A stretch of DNA of 64,000 nt from Paucidesulfovibrio sp036541255 (GTDB lineage Bacteria; Desulfobacterota; Desulfovibrionia; Desulfovibrionales; Desulfovibrionaceae): the NCBI GenBank assembly GCA_036541255.1, contig JAZHDD010000035.1, forward strand, positions 1 to 64,000, given 5' to 3'. Of the stretch, positions 24,865 to 33,474 are shown in pieces. Below the pieces are notes generated by a model. The model was not told where the DNA came from. It saw only the letters and a program-made list of their open reading frames with translations, and ran no database searches. Both the position numbers and the translations under genes were made by a program. Every line of letters begins with the position of its first letter. Position 1 is the stretch's first letter.

Positions 24865-25455
24865 TTAGGACGCCTGGCCAAAGGCCTTGATGAACTCGTC
24901 TTTGAGTTCCGAATAAATCTGCAGGGCCTTGCCTACAGCTTCCATGGCCGCAGTAGAGGAAATGGTTGCACCGGAAACAGCGTCGATATCGCCGCCCTGG
25001 GAACGCAGGGCCAGGTTTTCGAGGCCGTGTCCGCGGAATTGTCCGGTGAAGCCATGCTTGGCCACGCGGCTGCCCACTCCGGGTGTTTCCTTCATGGTGG
25101 TGATGCCGATGCCGGCCATGCCGTCGGGTCCAAAGGTGAAGCCCACCATTACGCCCAGCTCGCCGCCATAGCCTTGCCCTTTGGCTTCGAAGGCCACGCC
25201 CAGGAGGTTGCCCGACTTGCGCGCAGGGAAGACCTCGACGCTCTGCCCCGTGCTTGGCACAGTAAAGGATTGCCGTTCCTTGATGGGGTCATTGTCGAAC
25301 CCGTCGAATACGGACTGGAGCGCTGGTCCCTGCACAAACGTCAGTTCCTGCTCGATGATATAAGGGCTTGTGAACTGCTTGATGCTGGCCAGTGTCAGGC
25401 CGGAAAGACCGCAGATCAGCGAAAGCACAACGACCATTTTGATGATTTCGCGCAT
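24865..25455 (-). CDS. rnfG: Rnf complex FMN subunit RnfG
   Basis: RnfG is a membrane-anchored, periplasm-facing flavoprotein. The 196-residue protein has one N-terminal helix (5-25) and the flavinylation motif SGATISST at 161-168, where Thr164 would carry FMN through a phosphoester bond. The MKETPGVGSRV segment is also well conserved. Attachment needs an ApbE-type flavin transferase, which is not encoded in this window. Its frame abuts the end of rnfD (25455). Confidence 0.93.
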   Translation of the reverse strand: MREIIKMVVVLSLICGLSGLTLASIKQFTSPYIIEQELTFVQGPALQSVFDGFDNDPIKERQSFTVPSTGQSVEVFPARKSGNLLGVAFEAKGQGYGGELGVMVGFTFGPDGMAGIGITTMKETPGVGSRVAKHGFTGQFRGHGLENLALRSQGGDIDAVSGATISSTAAMEAVGKALQIYSELKDEFIKAFGQAS

Positions 25456-26414
25456 CAGAGTGCTCCCGTGCCCGCGCCGAAAGGTTTGGGACGAATACGG
25501 TCCAGCAAGGGCGAAAGCAGGTTGGCCAGCAGGACCGCAAAGGGAGCACCGTCGGGATAGACGCCCCAGACCCGGATGATGACGAGCAGGATTCCCGCGA
25601 TCAGTCCGAACAAGAACATGGGAAGGGCGCGCATTGGCGACGAGGAATTGTCCGGCGCCAGGAAAAAGGCCGCGAATACGGCGCTGCCCGTGAGCAGATG
25701 GAATAGGGGAGGGGCGTATTCATCGGGCGAAGAATAATGGAAGAATGTCGACAGGAGGATGAGTCCCGTCAAGAAGCCCAGGGGGATGAGCCATTTAATC
25801 TGCCTGCGCAGGGAAAGCCATACGCCAGCTGCAAGAAGCGGCAGAATTTCGACCGCGCCAAGTCCTCCTACTTGTTTGCCGAGCAGCCCGTCCAGAAGAT
25901 TGAAGTCTTCCACGGCCAGATAGCCGAAGTGCTTGAGCTGGTGCAAAGGGGCCGCAAAGCTGGAGGCTAGGAGCGACAACTCGGTGTCCATCAGGTCCGG
26001 CCAGGAAATGGTCAGAATGGCCCAGCCCACGCAGGGGGCGCAGAGCGGGCTTCCGCCCAGGCCGCCAAAGATGGCCTTGCCTGCCACAATGCTCAGGGTT
26101 GCTCCGGTCATGACCAGCCACCAGGGTGCGGAAGCGGGTAAAAGAAAGGCCAGCAGCAGGCCGATGAACAATCCATTGAGGTCATCCACCTCGATCTCGC
26201 GTTCCATGATCAGGGTGCAGAGCGTTTCAACCGCGACGGCAGTGGCGCAGGACAACGCCATGACGCGGGCCGCGGGCAATCCGTAGTTCACCATGGCCAG
26301 AATGGCCGTGGGCAGAAGCACGGCCACGGTTTCCAGCATGGTCTTGCGCAGGGTGCGGCCACTGTGGATGTGCGGCGCACAGGAAACGGTCAGGAGCGGA
26401 GAAGGCACTGGCAT
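25455..26414 (-). CDS. rnfD: Rnf complex membrane subunit RnfD, flavinylation threonine missing
   Basis: The 319-residue protein has about nine hydrophobic helices and RnfD segments such as DLNGLFIGLLLAFLLP, GKAIFGGLGGSP and, near the end, YPDGAPFAVLLANLLSPLLD. In characterised RnfD proteins FMN is bound to Thr in SGATPL. Here the matching place reads SSFAAPL (151-157), with Ala155 where Thr is expected, so covalent FMN is unlikely. ATG 26414 overlaps the rnfC stop as TAATG. A longer frame to 26567 is just rnfC read in another frame. Confidence 0.9.
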   Translation of the reverse strand: MPVPSPLLTVSCAPHIHSGRTLRKTMLETVAVLLPTAILAMVNYGLPAARVMALSCATAVAVETLCTLIMEREIEVDDLNGLFIGLLLAFLLPASAPWWLVMTGATLSIVAGKAIFGGLGGSPLCAPCVGWAILTISWPDLMDTELSLLASSFAAPLHQLKHFGYLAVEDFNLLDGLLGKQVGGLGAVEILPLLAAGVWLSLRRQIKWLIPLGFLTGLILLSTFFHYSSPDEYAPPLFHLLTGSAVFAAFFLAPDNSSSPMRALPMFLFGLIAGILLVIIRVWGVYPDGAPFAVLLANLLSPLLDRIRPKPFGAGTGAL

Positions 26415-27556
26415 TATTCGGCTCCTTGGGCGGCCGCGTCGAGCTGGGCCAGTTCGTTTTTGGCCAGACGCAGGTATTGCAGCAGGGGGCGCCGAGTCGG
26501 GCAATGATAGCCGCACAGTCCGCATTCGAAACAAGCTTCCACACCGCCCTCGCGAGCACGGGCCCAAAGTCCTTTTTCAGCGCACATGCTTAACTCGCCA
26601 GGGGCGATACGTGCAGGACAGACGGCAACGCATGCGCCGCAGTTGATGCAGGGTGCGTCCTTGACGGGGGGGTGCTCACCTTCGGGAATAACAAAAAGAC
26701 CATAGTCGTTTTTGCCCAGACCAAGGGAAAGATCACAAAGAGCCTCGCCGCGCATGGGGCCGCCGAGAATAACCCGGTCCCGCTTCACAGGGGTCGTGCC
26801 TGCGGCTTCGAGCAGGTTGTGCAGCGGGGTGCCCACAAGGGCGCGGTAATTCTGGCCCTGCACGCAGAGATAGCTTTCCGTTACGGGCAATCCTGTTTCC
26901 TGGATGCGCCCCAATCCCATGAGTTGGAAGAGGTCGACCACAGTCACGCCCGAGGAATGTTCATGACCTGTAACCGCTTTGATCAGCAACGGTTCGAGAT
27001 TGAAAGGGTAGGAGGGTTTGATGCGTTTGACATCGCAATTGCCGAAAGCCGACGCATCCACGTCCGGACCGCAGACCGTGACATTGGTCGGCGCGACAAG
27101 CGTTCGGGCCAAGTTCAGGCCGCGGGCCAGCGTGTCGCGGAAATCGCTCAACAGGCGGTTGGTACATCCGGGCCCAGGCTCGGGCGGCGAGGCGTTGACA
27201 ATCAAGAGGCGCGCCGGAGTCAGGCGGGAAACATCCACTCCATGCCGGGCAAGGGTAGCTTCCAGGCCGGGGCCGTTGAGGACGTTCGTGTCTAAAGGTT
27301 CGACGCATTGTTTGCCCTCTGCCTGAATGCTTACCTGATGGGCATCAATTTCCACGACCTTGCCGCTGATCGGCGTGTGCACCCAAGCCCCCAGTGGAGA
27401 AAGCGGTTCACCCACAGGCGATCCGGCAGGGATGAGCGCATCAAGTTCCACGCAGGGAGTGCAGCCCGAAAGGGGAACCCTCACCAAGGTGGGGGTGGGC
27501 AGATCGGCAAAGGCCGCGCCCGGCTCATTGGTGAGCTGGAAATCCTGTCTGGCCAT
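26414..27556 (-). CDS. rnfC: Rnf complex subunit RnfC, shortened
   Basis: RnfC is the peripheral subunit that in most organisms docks NADH and FMN. This 380-residue protein keeps the N-terminal barrel-like part (PLSPLGAWVHTPISGKVVEI), the SLBB-like part (LCVQGQNYRALVGTPL, RVILGGPMRG) and two [4Fe-4S] clusters (Cys 303/306/309/313 and 342/345/348/352). The glycine-rich GGxGFP motif and the ECEPY segment expected around residues 100-135 are absent; the stretch reads ARLLIVNASPPEPGPG instead. It starts 3 bases after the cytochrome gene. Confidence 0.9.
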   Translation of the reverse strand: MARQDFQLTNEPGAAFADLPTPTLVRVPLSGCTPCVELDALIPAGSPVGEPLSPLGAWVHTPISGKVVEIDAHQVSIQAEGKQCVEPLDTNVLNGPGLEATLARHGVDVSRLTPARLLIVNASPPEPGPGCTNRLLSDFRDTLARGLNLARTLVAPTNVTVCGPDVDASAFGNCDVKRIKPSYPFNLEPLLIKAVTGHEHSSGVTVVDLFQLMGLGRIQETGLPVTESYLCVQGQNYRALVGTPLHNLLEAAGTTPVKRDRVILGGPMRGEALCDLSLGLGKNDYGLFVIPEGEHPPVKDAPCINCGACVAVCPARIAPGELSMCAEKGLWARAREGGVEACFECGLCGYHCPTRRPLLQYLRLAKNELAQLDAAAQGAE

Positions 27557-27559
27557 GGA

Positions 27560-28330
27560 TCACCTGATGTGGCACTTGCCGCATTCGTTTTCGCCGTAGG
27601 GGCCTTTCTTGAGCTCCTTGTGGCAGTTCATGCACTGATCGTGGAAGGCGTTCGTGCGGGTCAGCACGAGTTCCCTGTCCGGGCTGGGGGTGCGGTGACA
27701 TTGCTGGCACGGAGTGTAGGATCCTGCGTAGCCGGTCATGTCCTTCATGCGGTGGCAAGGGGCGCAGCCCTTGATTCCCTTGTTGAACATGTCGTCGTGG
27801 CATCCCTCGCAGCGCTTGTGCGAGGCGTCCCGAAGGCTGGGCATGGTTTCGCTGCCGGCCAGGTCGTGGCATTGGTTGCAGTGTCCGGGTTCATCCTCGA
27901 TGTCCGGCCCATGATGACAGGCCTGGCAATCGTCGGCGGCGTATTCCTTGTGCGCCTCGTGGTCAAAGGCCAGTTCACCGAATTCAGCATGATGGCATTT
28001 CACGCAATAGCTTTTATCCGGGAAGGAAGTCACGTGTTCGACAATATATTCCTGGTCGAACGAAGCGGGGTGGCACGAACCGCACGGGAGAGGTTCGGCT
28101 CCGCTGGTGTCCTGAGCATGTTCGCCCTTGGCTTCATGGTGGCAGGTGGCGCAAGCAATTTCGTAGTTTTTGTGATGGCGCAGGTGGGAGAAAATGACCC
28201 GGCCGCCATTGTTTTGAAAAAGAATGCGCATGGGCATCTTCTGCGCTTTGACGGGCGTGAGATAGCCTGCAAGGGCCACTGCCGCGAGCAGGCAGGTGAT
28301 GACGGCGATGGGGATGTAGCGTTTTTGCAA
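27560..28330 (-). CDS. Decaheme cytochrome c of the Rnf operon
   Basis: The 256-residue protein begins with an uncleaved anchor or signal helix (YIPIAVITCLLAAVALAGYL). It carries ten CxxCH haem c sites: CATCH, CGSCH, CVKCH, CQACH, CNQCH, CEGCH, CAPCH, CQQCH, CMNCH and CGKCH. It would face the periplasm and exchange electrons with the Rnf complex or the cytochrome c3 pool. The start is TTG 28330 with AGG 9 bases upstream. It is first in the Rnf operon, the arrangement known in Desulfovibrio vulgaris (DVU2791 region). Confidence 0.92.
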   Translation of the reverse strand: MQKRYIPIAVITCLLAAVALAGYLTPVKAQKMPMRILFQNNGGRVIFSHLRHHKNYEIACATCHHEAKGEHAQDTSGAEPLPCGSCHPASFDQEYIVEHVTSFPDKSYCVKCHHAEFGELAFDHEAHKEYAADDCQACHHGPDIEDEPGHCNQCHDLAGSETMPSLRDASHKRCEGCHDDMFNKGIKGCAPCHRMKDMTGYAGSYTPCQQCHRTPSPDRELVLTRTNAFHDQCMNCHKELKKGPYGENECGKCHIR

Positions 28331-28410
28331 GAGCGTGTACCTATGTTTGATCGGCGCGTACTATAACCATTGTCGGGTCGCTTCGTCCATACCCGGCTTG
28401 CCGTTGTGGC

Positions 28411-29343
28411 TTAACCTTCGGGGTCCTTTTCCGCATCTGTCTGTGCTGTCTTGAGTTTTCGCGCGTACGTTGCCGCTTCGATTCCGGCAACACAGCCTTC
28501 ACCCACGGCTTTGGCAATCTGCAGGGGCGGGCCGCAAATGTCGCCGGCAGCGAAAATGCCAGGGACATTGGTGCGTTGTTGCTTGTCGGTCTGGACGTAT
28601 TTCATGCTGTCGTCCAGCTCCAATCCCAATGTGGAAGCCAGTTCCAGTACCCCTTTGGCTCCGAGTTCGATGAATACACCGGAAACGTTGAGTTTATTTC
28701 CGTCGCTGAGCAGAAGACTTTCCACTTGCTTTTCGCCGAGGATGGCTTTGACTTCCACGCCTTCCACCATGTGCACATGATGATCGGAAGCCAGTTGGAG
28801 CAGCTCGGATGCGACATCAAAGGACTCGTTCACCAGCCAGACTTTGGAAGCGATTTTGGAGAGGGTCACGGCACCTCCCACGGCGGCGCTTTGGCCGCCC
28901 ACGACAGCCACGGGTTCTCCACGGAAGAAACCGCCGTCGCATTCCACGCAGTAGCTGACGCCTTTGCCGAGCATTTCTTTTTCACCGGGTACGCCAAGTT
29001 TGTTGCGTGTGGTACCCATGGCCAGGACCAGGGAACGCGAGAGAAAGGTGCGTCCGCTTTCGATGCGGACCTGGAAATGTCGTCCTTGCGCTTCGAGGGA
29101 GAGCACGTCTTCATCGACGATCTCCGTGCCGAAATTTTCGGCCTGCATGCGGCCGGTTTCCAGCATTTCTTCGCCGGTCACCTTGAACTGGCAACAGAAA
29201 TTTTCCACATGAGCCCAGAACAGGCTGCTTTTATGCATGCGTCCGAGCATGAGCACGTCCGCTTTTTTCCGCGAGGAATGGATGGCGGCCTGAATGCCGC
29301 CGGGGCCGGAGCCAAGAATGATGACGTCGTATATTTTGTCCAT
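28411..29343 (-). CDS. Thioredoxin reductase-like flavoprotein
   Basis: The 310-residue protein has the thioredoxin-reductase layout: FAD loop GSGPGGIQAA at about 11-20, a redox pair in CVECDGGFF (about 134-137), and the C-terminal FAD segment GIFAAGDICGPP. The second nucleotide site is altered: VVGGQSAAVGGAV replaces the usual GGGDSAxEEA, and the HRRxxxR arginines that bind NADPH are missing (KVWLVNESFD instead). It may use a donor other than NADPH or act on a partner other than thioredoxin. No thioredoxin gene is adjacent. It is 81 bases upstream of the cytochrome-Rnf operon on the same strand. Confidence 0.8.
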   Translation of the reverse strand: MDKIYDVIILGSGPGGIQAAIHSSRKKADVLMLGRMHKSSLFWAHVENFCCQFKVTGEEMLETGRMQAENFGTEIVDEDVLSLEAQGRHFQVRIESGRTFLSRSLVLAMGTTRNKLGVPGEKEMLGKGVSYCVECDGGFFRGEPVAVVGGQSAAVGGAVTLSKIASKVWLVNESFDVASELLQLASDHHVHMVEGVEVKAILGEKQVESLLLSDGNKLNVSGVFIELGAKGVLELASTLGLELDDSMKYVQTDKQQRTNVPGIFAAGDICGPPLQIAKAVGEGCVAGIEAATYARKLKTAQTDAEKDPEG

Positions 29344-29409
29344 GACAGCTCCTGTGGTCGTGTCAACCGGGCAGCTTTGGATAGTAACGTCCGACGGAAA
29401 AAAAGCAAG

Positions 29410-30192
29410 TTAGAGAAAAGGGATTGCCAGAAGCTTATCCAGGCGTGAAAAGTCGCGGTCGCGGAAAATTTTGAGGCCTATTTCCATGTTTTCGTGCCCA
29501 TGATCCGGTTGATCCTTGTACGAAAGGAACAATCGGTCCCAACAGGAAAGGCAGAAACCGAAATTGCGGTTGGCCTCGCGCATGTCCGTGGAGTGGTGCA
29601 CCCGGTGCATGTCCGGGGTGACGAGAATGGTCCTTAGCAGACGGTCGAACCATGCGGGCAAGGCCAGGTTGGCATGGTTGAACATGGCGCTGCCGTTGAG
29701 CACGACCTCAAATGTCAGGACAGCCCAGGCCGGAGCGCCGAGCAGTACGACCAGACCGATTTTCAAAAGCAGGGAAAGCAGGATTTCGACAGGGTGGAAC
29801 CGAACTCCGGTACTGGCGTCCAGGTCCACGTCCGCATGGTGCATGCGGTGGATGCGCCAGAGCGGCCGCAGGGTATGGAATATGCGGTGCTGCCAGTATA
29901 CGGCCAAATCCAACAGGAACAGGCAGACAATCCCGGAGAATCCGTCGGGCAGGGCAAGTGCGCGGAACAGCCCCAAGCCGTGCTGCGCGCTCCAGAGTGC
30001 CGCGCCCAACGGGGCTATGGGCAACAACAGTCGGGCCAACAGCGCAGACAGGGCCACCACGCCAAGGTTGCCGAACCAACGCATGGACCGGGGACGCAGG
30101 CGGGGTCTGCGGGGAAACGCCGCTTCCAGTGCGGCCATGAGCAACAGCACGCCGAAAAAGAAACCCAGCCTAATCCAGGTCTCCGCGGGCAA
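29410..30192 (-). CDS. Fatty acid hydroxylase/sterol desaturase family membrane protein
   Basis: The 260-residue protein has four to five hydrophobic helices and the histidine boxes of the di-iron membrane hydroxylases: HRIFH, HRMHHAD and HRVHHS. These bind iron and in the family insert oxygen into lipids or sterols. In a presumed anaerobe the role is unclear; it may be oxygen protection or lipid modification. The substrate cannot be predicted. It lies 4 bases after the REC-TPR gene and is likely in the same transcript. Confidence 0.85.
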   Translation of the reverse strand: MPAETWIRLGFFFGVLLLMAALEAAFPRRPRLRPRSMRWFGNLGVVALSALLARLLLPIAPLGAALWSAQHGLGLFRALALPDGFSGIVCLFLLDLAVYWQHRIFHTLRPLWRIHRMHHADVDLDASTGVRFHPVEILLSLLLKIGLVVLLGAPAWAVLTFEVVLNGSAMFNHANLALPAWFDRLLRTILVTPDMHRVHHSTDMREANRNFGFCLSCWDRLFLSYKDQPDHGHENMEIGLKIFRDRDFSRLDKLLAIPFL

Positions 30193-30195
30193 GGG

Positions 30196-31293
30196 TCAAA
30201 CGTCCTTTTGTGCTTTGGGCGAAGCGGACCGTTGTTGGCGAACTTGTCCTTTGCCGGGTTCCCAGGCACGGTTGAAGATGCGCTTGTAGAGTCTTTCGGC
30301 TTCGGCGAATTCTCCTCCGAGCCCCAGGGCCGAGTCGAGCCATTTTCCGGCCTGCTCCACGTCGCCCATGAAATGATAGGCCTTGCCCAGGTTGAAGTGG
30401 ATGTTTTCGTCGTCAGGGGTCAGTTTCAGGGCTTGATGGTAGGCATGGATGGCGCCCTGGTAGTCGCCCTGTTTGCGCAGGTTCACGCCGAGCGTGTTGT
30501 AGGGGTTGGGGGAGTCGCTCTGATATTTGAGCACTTCGATGAAGGCCTGCTTGGCTTCTTCCAGACGGTCGAATTGGGCGTAGATTTCAGCGGCCTTTTG
30601 CATATGTCGCTGGTAATTTTCCTGGTCTCCTCGGCCCTTGTAGGCTTCGGCCAGTCCCTTGTAGGCCTCGGCGAAAAGGTCGTTGATGCGCAAGGCTTTT
30701 TTGAAGGAGACAATGGCTTTGCCGTATTTTTCCTCAAGCAGATAGCGGTAGCCCAAATCATAATAATATTGGGCTTCGTCCTGGATGGAGAGGATTTCCT
30801 GGAAGGTTTCGATGGCGTCGTCAAAGTTGCCCGCACTGACCATGTCTTTGGCCTCTTCCAACTGCATGTCCTCTATCTCGGGATAGTGGGTGAGCTGCTT
30901 GGCCATGATCAGGTAACGTTCAAGAGTCTCCACGGCGTAGGGGCGCAGCACGTAGCCGATGCAGCCTGCGGAAATGGCGTCGAGCACATGGTGTTTCTGG
31001 TTTTCCAGGGTGACCATGATGACCGGAAGCATCTTCAGTCGCATGTTGCGGCGCAGTATGTTGGCGAATTTGACGCCGGGCATGTCCTCAAGACTGCTGT
31101 CGCAGAGCACCAGATCCACGTTGGCTGAGGCAACGTAATCTACGGCCTCTGCTCCGGAGCGCAGCACGCGCATGGTTTGCGGTGCGAACGCGGACATGGA
31201 TTCCTGGTCGCGCCGGGCATGCACGTCCACATCCGTGAGGATGAGCACGTTTTGGAAGTGTCGGAAGACGCGGCTTTCTCGTTTTAATGCCAT
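30196..31293 (-). CDS. Response-regulator receiver domain with TPR repeats
   Basis: The 365-residue protein has an N-terminal receiver-like domain (about 14-130: NVLILTDVDVHAR, DLVLCDSSLED with the likely phosphorylated Asp, MLPVIMVTLEN, GYVLRPYAVETL). Five or six TPR repeats follow to residue 345 (for example YDLGYRYLLEEKYGKAIVSF and NLGKAYHFMGDVEQAGKWLD). TPR bundles bind partner proteins. The canonical lysine (KP) of receivers is replaced by RP (LRPYA). No output DNA-binding domain is seen, so it is probably an adaptor. No histidine kinase lies nearby. Confidence 0.85.
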   Translation of the reverse strand: MALKRESRVFRHFQNVLILTDVDVHARRDQESMSAFAPQTMRVLRSGAEAVDYVASANVDLVLCDSSLEDMPGVKFANILRRNMRLKMLPVIMVTLENQKHHVLDAISAGCIGYVLRPYAVETLERYLIMAKQLTHYPEIEDMQLEEAKDMVSAGNFDDAIETFQEILSIQDEAQYYYDLGYRYLLEEKYGKAIVSFKKALRINDLFAEAYKGLAEAYKGRGDQENYQRHMQKAAEIYAQFDRLEEAKQAFIEVLKYQSDSPNPYNTLGVNLRKQGDYQGAIHAYHQALKLTPDDENIHFNLGKAYHFMGDVEQAGKWLDSALGLGGEFAEAERLYKRIFNRAWEPGKGQVRQQRSASPKAQKDV

Positions 31294-31354
31294 GGCGTTC
31301 TTCTGGGTTGGAGGGTGCCAGTCTTGATGAGGTTACCCGTGCCCGGCTTGCAAA

Positions 31355-32143
31355 TCAAGAACGCTTTTGCGCCTTGTGCGCCATGTCCATTTCCATCTGA
31401 GCGCGAAGGCATGTTGTGGCGCTGTCCACGGGCAGTTCCGAGAAAATGCGTCCAGCATACCCGCGTTCGGCGAAAATGGTGGTGGCGCCCGGATAGTTGA
31501 GGTCGTAAAACCAACCCAGGGTCAGCAAACGGAAGTCGTGATACCAGCGCATGTCCTGGTAGCTGGCCATGCGCCGTTCTCGGACGGCGTCCAGAATGGC
31601 CAGGGTGTATCGGGACGGATCCGGCGCGACGCCTAGAGTCACGACTTTGTTGTGCGGTTGGTTCGGGTCCAGATGATCGAGCATGATGGGGATGATGTCC
31701 AGCTTGTCGCAGTCGCGCACCAGCCTGACCACAGAAGCCAGCGGTTCGTGCAGAGGGCATGGCAGGTCGCGTACATTATGCAGAAAGACCGCGCCCAGCA
31801 CGGTTCGTCGTTCCGCAAGCGTCAGGTCATGCAGCAGGTCGGAGTGCAGCAGGGCGGTGACGCCCAGGCGCGCATGGTTGGCTGTACTCGGGTCGTGGAA
31901 ACTTTGGAACTGAGCATATTGCGGGAAGCGTCCCGTGTCGTGGAACAATGCAGCCATGAGCCCCAAGCGTGTTACCAGCGCAGGCAGGTTGTCACGTTCG
32001 GCGATTTCCCGGGCCAGTTCATAGACGCGCAAACTGTGGCGTAGCTTCAGGTCGATATGGTAGTCGCTCTCTTCACCGTTGCCGAGAAAACCGTCAACAT
32101 AGGCGCGAAAGCGTTCTTCCAGTTCCGTCAGTTCGACGCTCAT
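31355..32143 (-). CDS. HD domain phosphohydrolase
   Basis: The 262-residue protein carries an HD pattern: KLRHSLRVYELA (first His), LFHDTGRF (His-Asp) and RDCDKLDIIPIM (last Asp), with HNVRDLP between. HD enzymes hydrolyse phosphate esters, often of nucleotides. The substrate is unknown, and it lacks the GYP extension of c-di-GMP-specific HD-GYP enzymes. Its start ATGA overlaps the stop of the small membrane protein upstream, so the two are coupled. Confidence 0.85.
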   Translation of the reverse strand: MSVELTELEERFRAYVDGFLGNGEESDYHIDLKLRHSLRVYELAREIAERDNLPALVTRLGLMAALFHDTGRFPQYAQFQSFHDPSTANHARLGVTALLHSDLLHDLTLAERRTVLGAVFLHNVRDLPCPLHEPLASVVRLVRDCDKLDIIPIMLDHLDPNQPHNKVVTLGVAPDPSRYTLAILDAVRERRMASYQDMRWYHDFRLLTLGWFYDLNYPGATTIFAERGYAGRIFSELPVDSATTCLRAQMEMDMAHKAQKRS

Positions 32144-32463
32144 GAACGTTCGATGTGCTTCTTGCGGCGTTTATAGATGGATTCGGGCAGGTCGCCGCGC
32201 TGGTATTCCCTGTCCAGTTCGGCGAGTTCTTCTTGGCGCATCTGTTCGGCTTCGATGTCCAGTTCCTTGTCCCGCAGAATGCCCTTGGGGCCGTGCAGAA
32301 AACGAAGGAAACCGGCGACCACGGCCAGGATGGCGAGCATGAAGCCGATGCGGGCGAGCATGGGCAGCCATTTTTCGCCGGTGCCGCTTGAAAAAGGCCA
32401 GAATTCCCAGCCGGATACCAGCGGTGTGGGTTGGGCCAGGAAATGCAGCAGGTTCAGGTCCAT
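32140..32463 (-). CDS. Small membrane protein with SHOCT-like tail
   Basis: The 107-residue protein has one membrane helix (about 34-56, MLARIGFMLAILAVVAGFLRFL) and a charged cytoplasmic tail, ELDREYQRGDLPESIYKRRKK, that resembles the short C-terminal SHOCT motif. The function is unknown. Its stop overlaps the ATG of the HD phosphohydrolase gene (ATGA), which implies co-translation and perhaps membrane anchoring of that enzyme. A gap of 163 bases separates it from the divergent Tim44-like gene. Confidence 0.65.
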   Translation of the reverse strand: MDLNLLHFLAQPTPLVSGWEFWPFSSGTGEKWLPMLARIGFMLAILAVVAGFLRFLHGPKGILRDKELDIEAEQMRQEELAELDREYQRGDLPESIYKRRKKHIERS

Positions 32464-32626
32464 GGGCTAGTCTCCTCATGTAAGAAAGCCTTCCTCCCAT
32501 AATGCGCCTCGGTATGCAAGGCAAGCCCGCGGGTCTCGGCGAGACAGCAAGCCCGGTCTGGACAGCGGCACGCTCATTCCGTATCTTCCAGCTCCGTTCA
32601 CCACGTGCCAAACAATGGGAGCAGGC

Positions 32627-33472
32627 ATGTCTAAAACGTTAATAGTGACGCTTCTTGCCGGATTAGCTGCCTTTGGGTTGGGGGGAGCCTCTCCGGCGTA
32701 CGCATCTTCCCACACCACGCTTGACGCCGACAATCAGGTCATGGCGGCTCAGGCATTGGATGGCGGGGCAGCTCTTGAACCCCTTAACCGTCCGGCAGAG
32801 CCGCCTCGCCCCAGGGGGATGGGAAACAGCATTTTTCCGCTCATCCTGCTCATTCCCCTTGGGTGGATACTTTTTCGTTCGCTCTCCAGGCGGCGGGGGA
32901 ATCCGGATGATGTCGACCCGCAGGGACCAGCCAGACCTTCCCAGGGCAGGGATGCCTACTCCCAGGACAATGACCCTGAAAATCTCAAGGATGCCTATCG
33001 GCATGCCCGAGCCACCTGGGATTATATGACTTCGGAACCGAATGGTTCCAAGGCTGCTGCGGCTGTAAAAGACGTCGCGGGTCAGGGAGGGTTTGACAAA
33101 ACCGAATTTTTGCACGGGGCCAAGCTGGCTTACGTACGGCTGAGCGAGGCGTTTGACCGGCTTGATGCCGACGCGGCCGCTCCTTTTGCTTCGCAGGCGG
33201 TGCTTGATGGCCTGCGGGCCCGGGCTGCTTCCGGAGCGGAACCCGTTAATACGGAAATCGTATTGGTGGATGCCGATCTGCTGGAGCATACTGCCGAAAA
33301 TGGTCGCGATGAAGCCGTGGTGTTGTATGACGTGCTGCTGCGTCGAGGACCGGACGCCCGCGAACCTGAGCAGGTCAAGCAAGTTTGGCGGTTTGTGCGG
33401 CATGACGTCAATGACATGTGGAAATTGGATCGTATGGAAGCCTATACGGAAGCCCAAACCGACAAGGAGTGA
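32627..33472 (+). CDS. Tim44-like domain protein
   Basis: The 281-residue protein has an N-terminal signal or anchor (TLIVTLLAGLAAFGLGGASPAYA), a second helix at about 69-85 (NSIFPLILLIPLGWILFRSL), a disordered linker and a Tim44-like C-terminal domain (LKDAYRHARATWDYM... to WKLDRMEAY). Bacterial Tim44-like proteins are membrane-linked; their role is not settled. GGGAG (32617-32621) lies 5 bases before ATG 32627. It leads a plus-strand run with the methyltransferase and YcaO genes. Confidence 0.8.
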   Translation: MSKTLIVTLLAGLAAFGLGGASPAYASSHTTLDADNQVMAAQALDGGAALEPLNRPAEPPRPRGMGNSIFPLILLIPLGWILFRSLSRRRGNPDDVDPQGPARPSQGRDAYSQDNDPENLKDAYRHARATWDYMTSEPNGSKAAAAVKDVAGQGGFDKTEFLHGAKLAYVRLSEAFDRLDADAAAPFASQAVLDGLRARAASGAEPVNTEIVLVDADLLEHTAENGRDEAVVLYDVLLRRGPDAREPEQVKQVWRFVRHDVNDMWKLDRMEAYTEAQTDKE

Positions 33473-33474
33473 GT

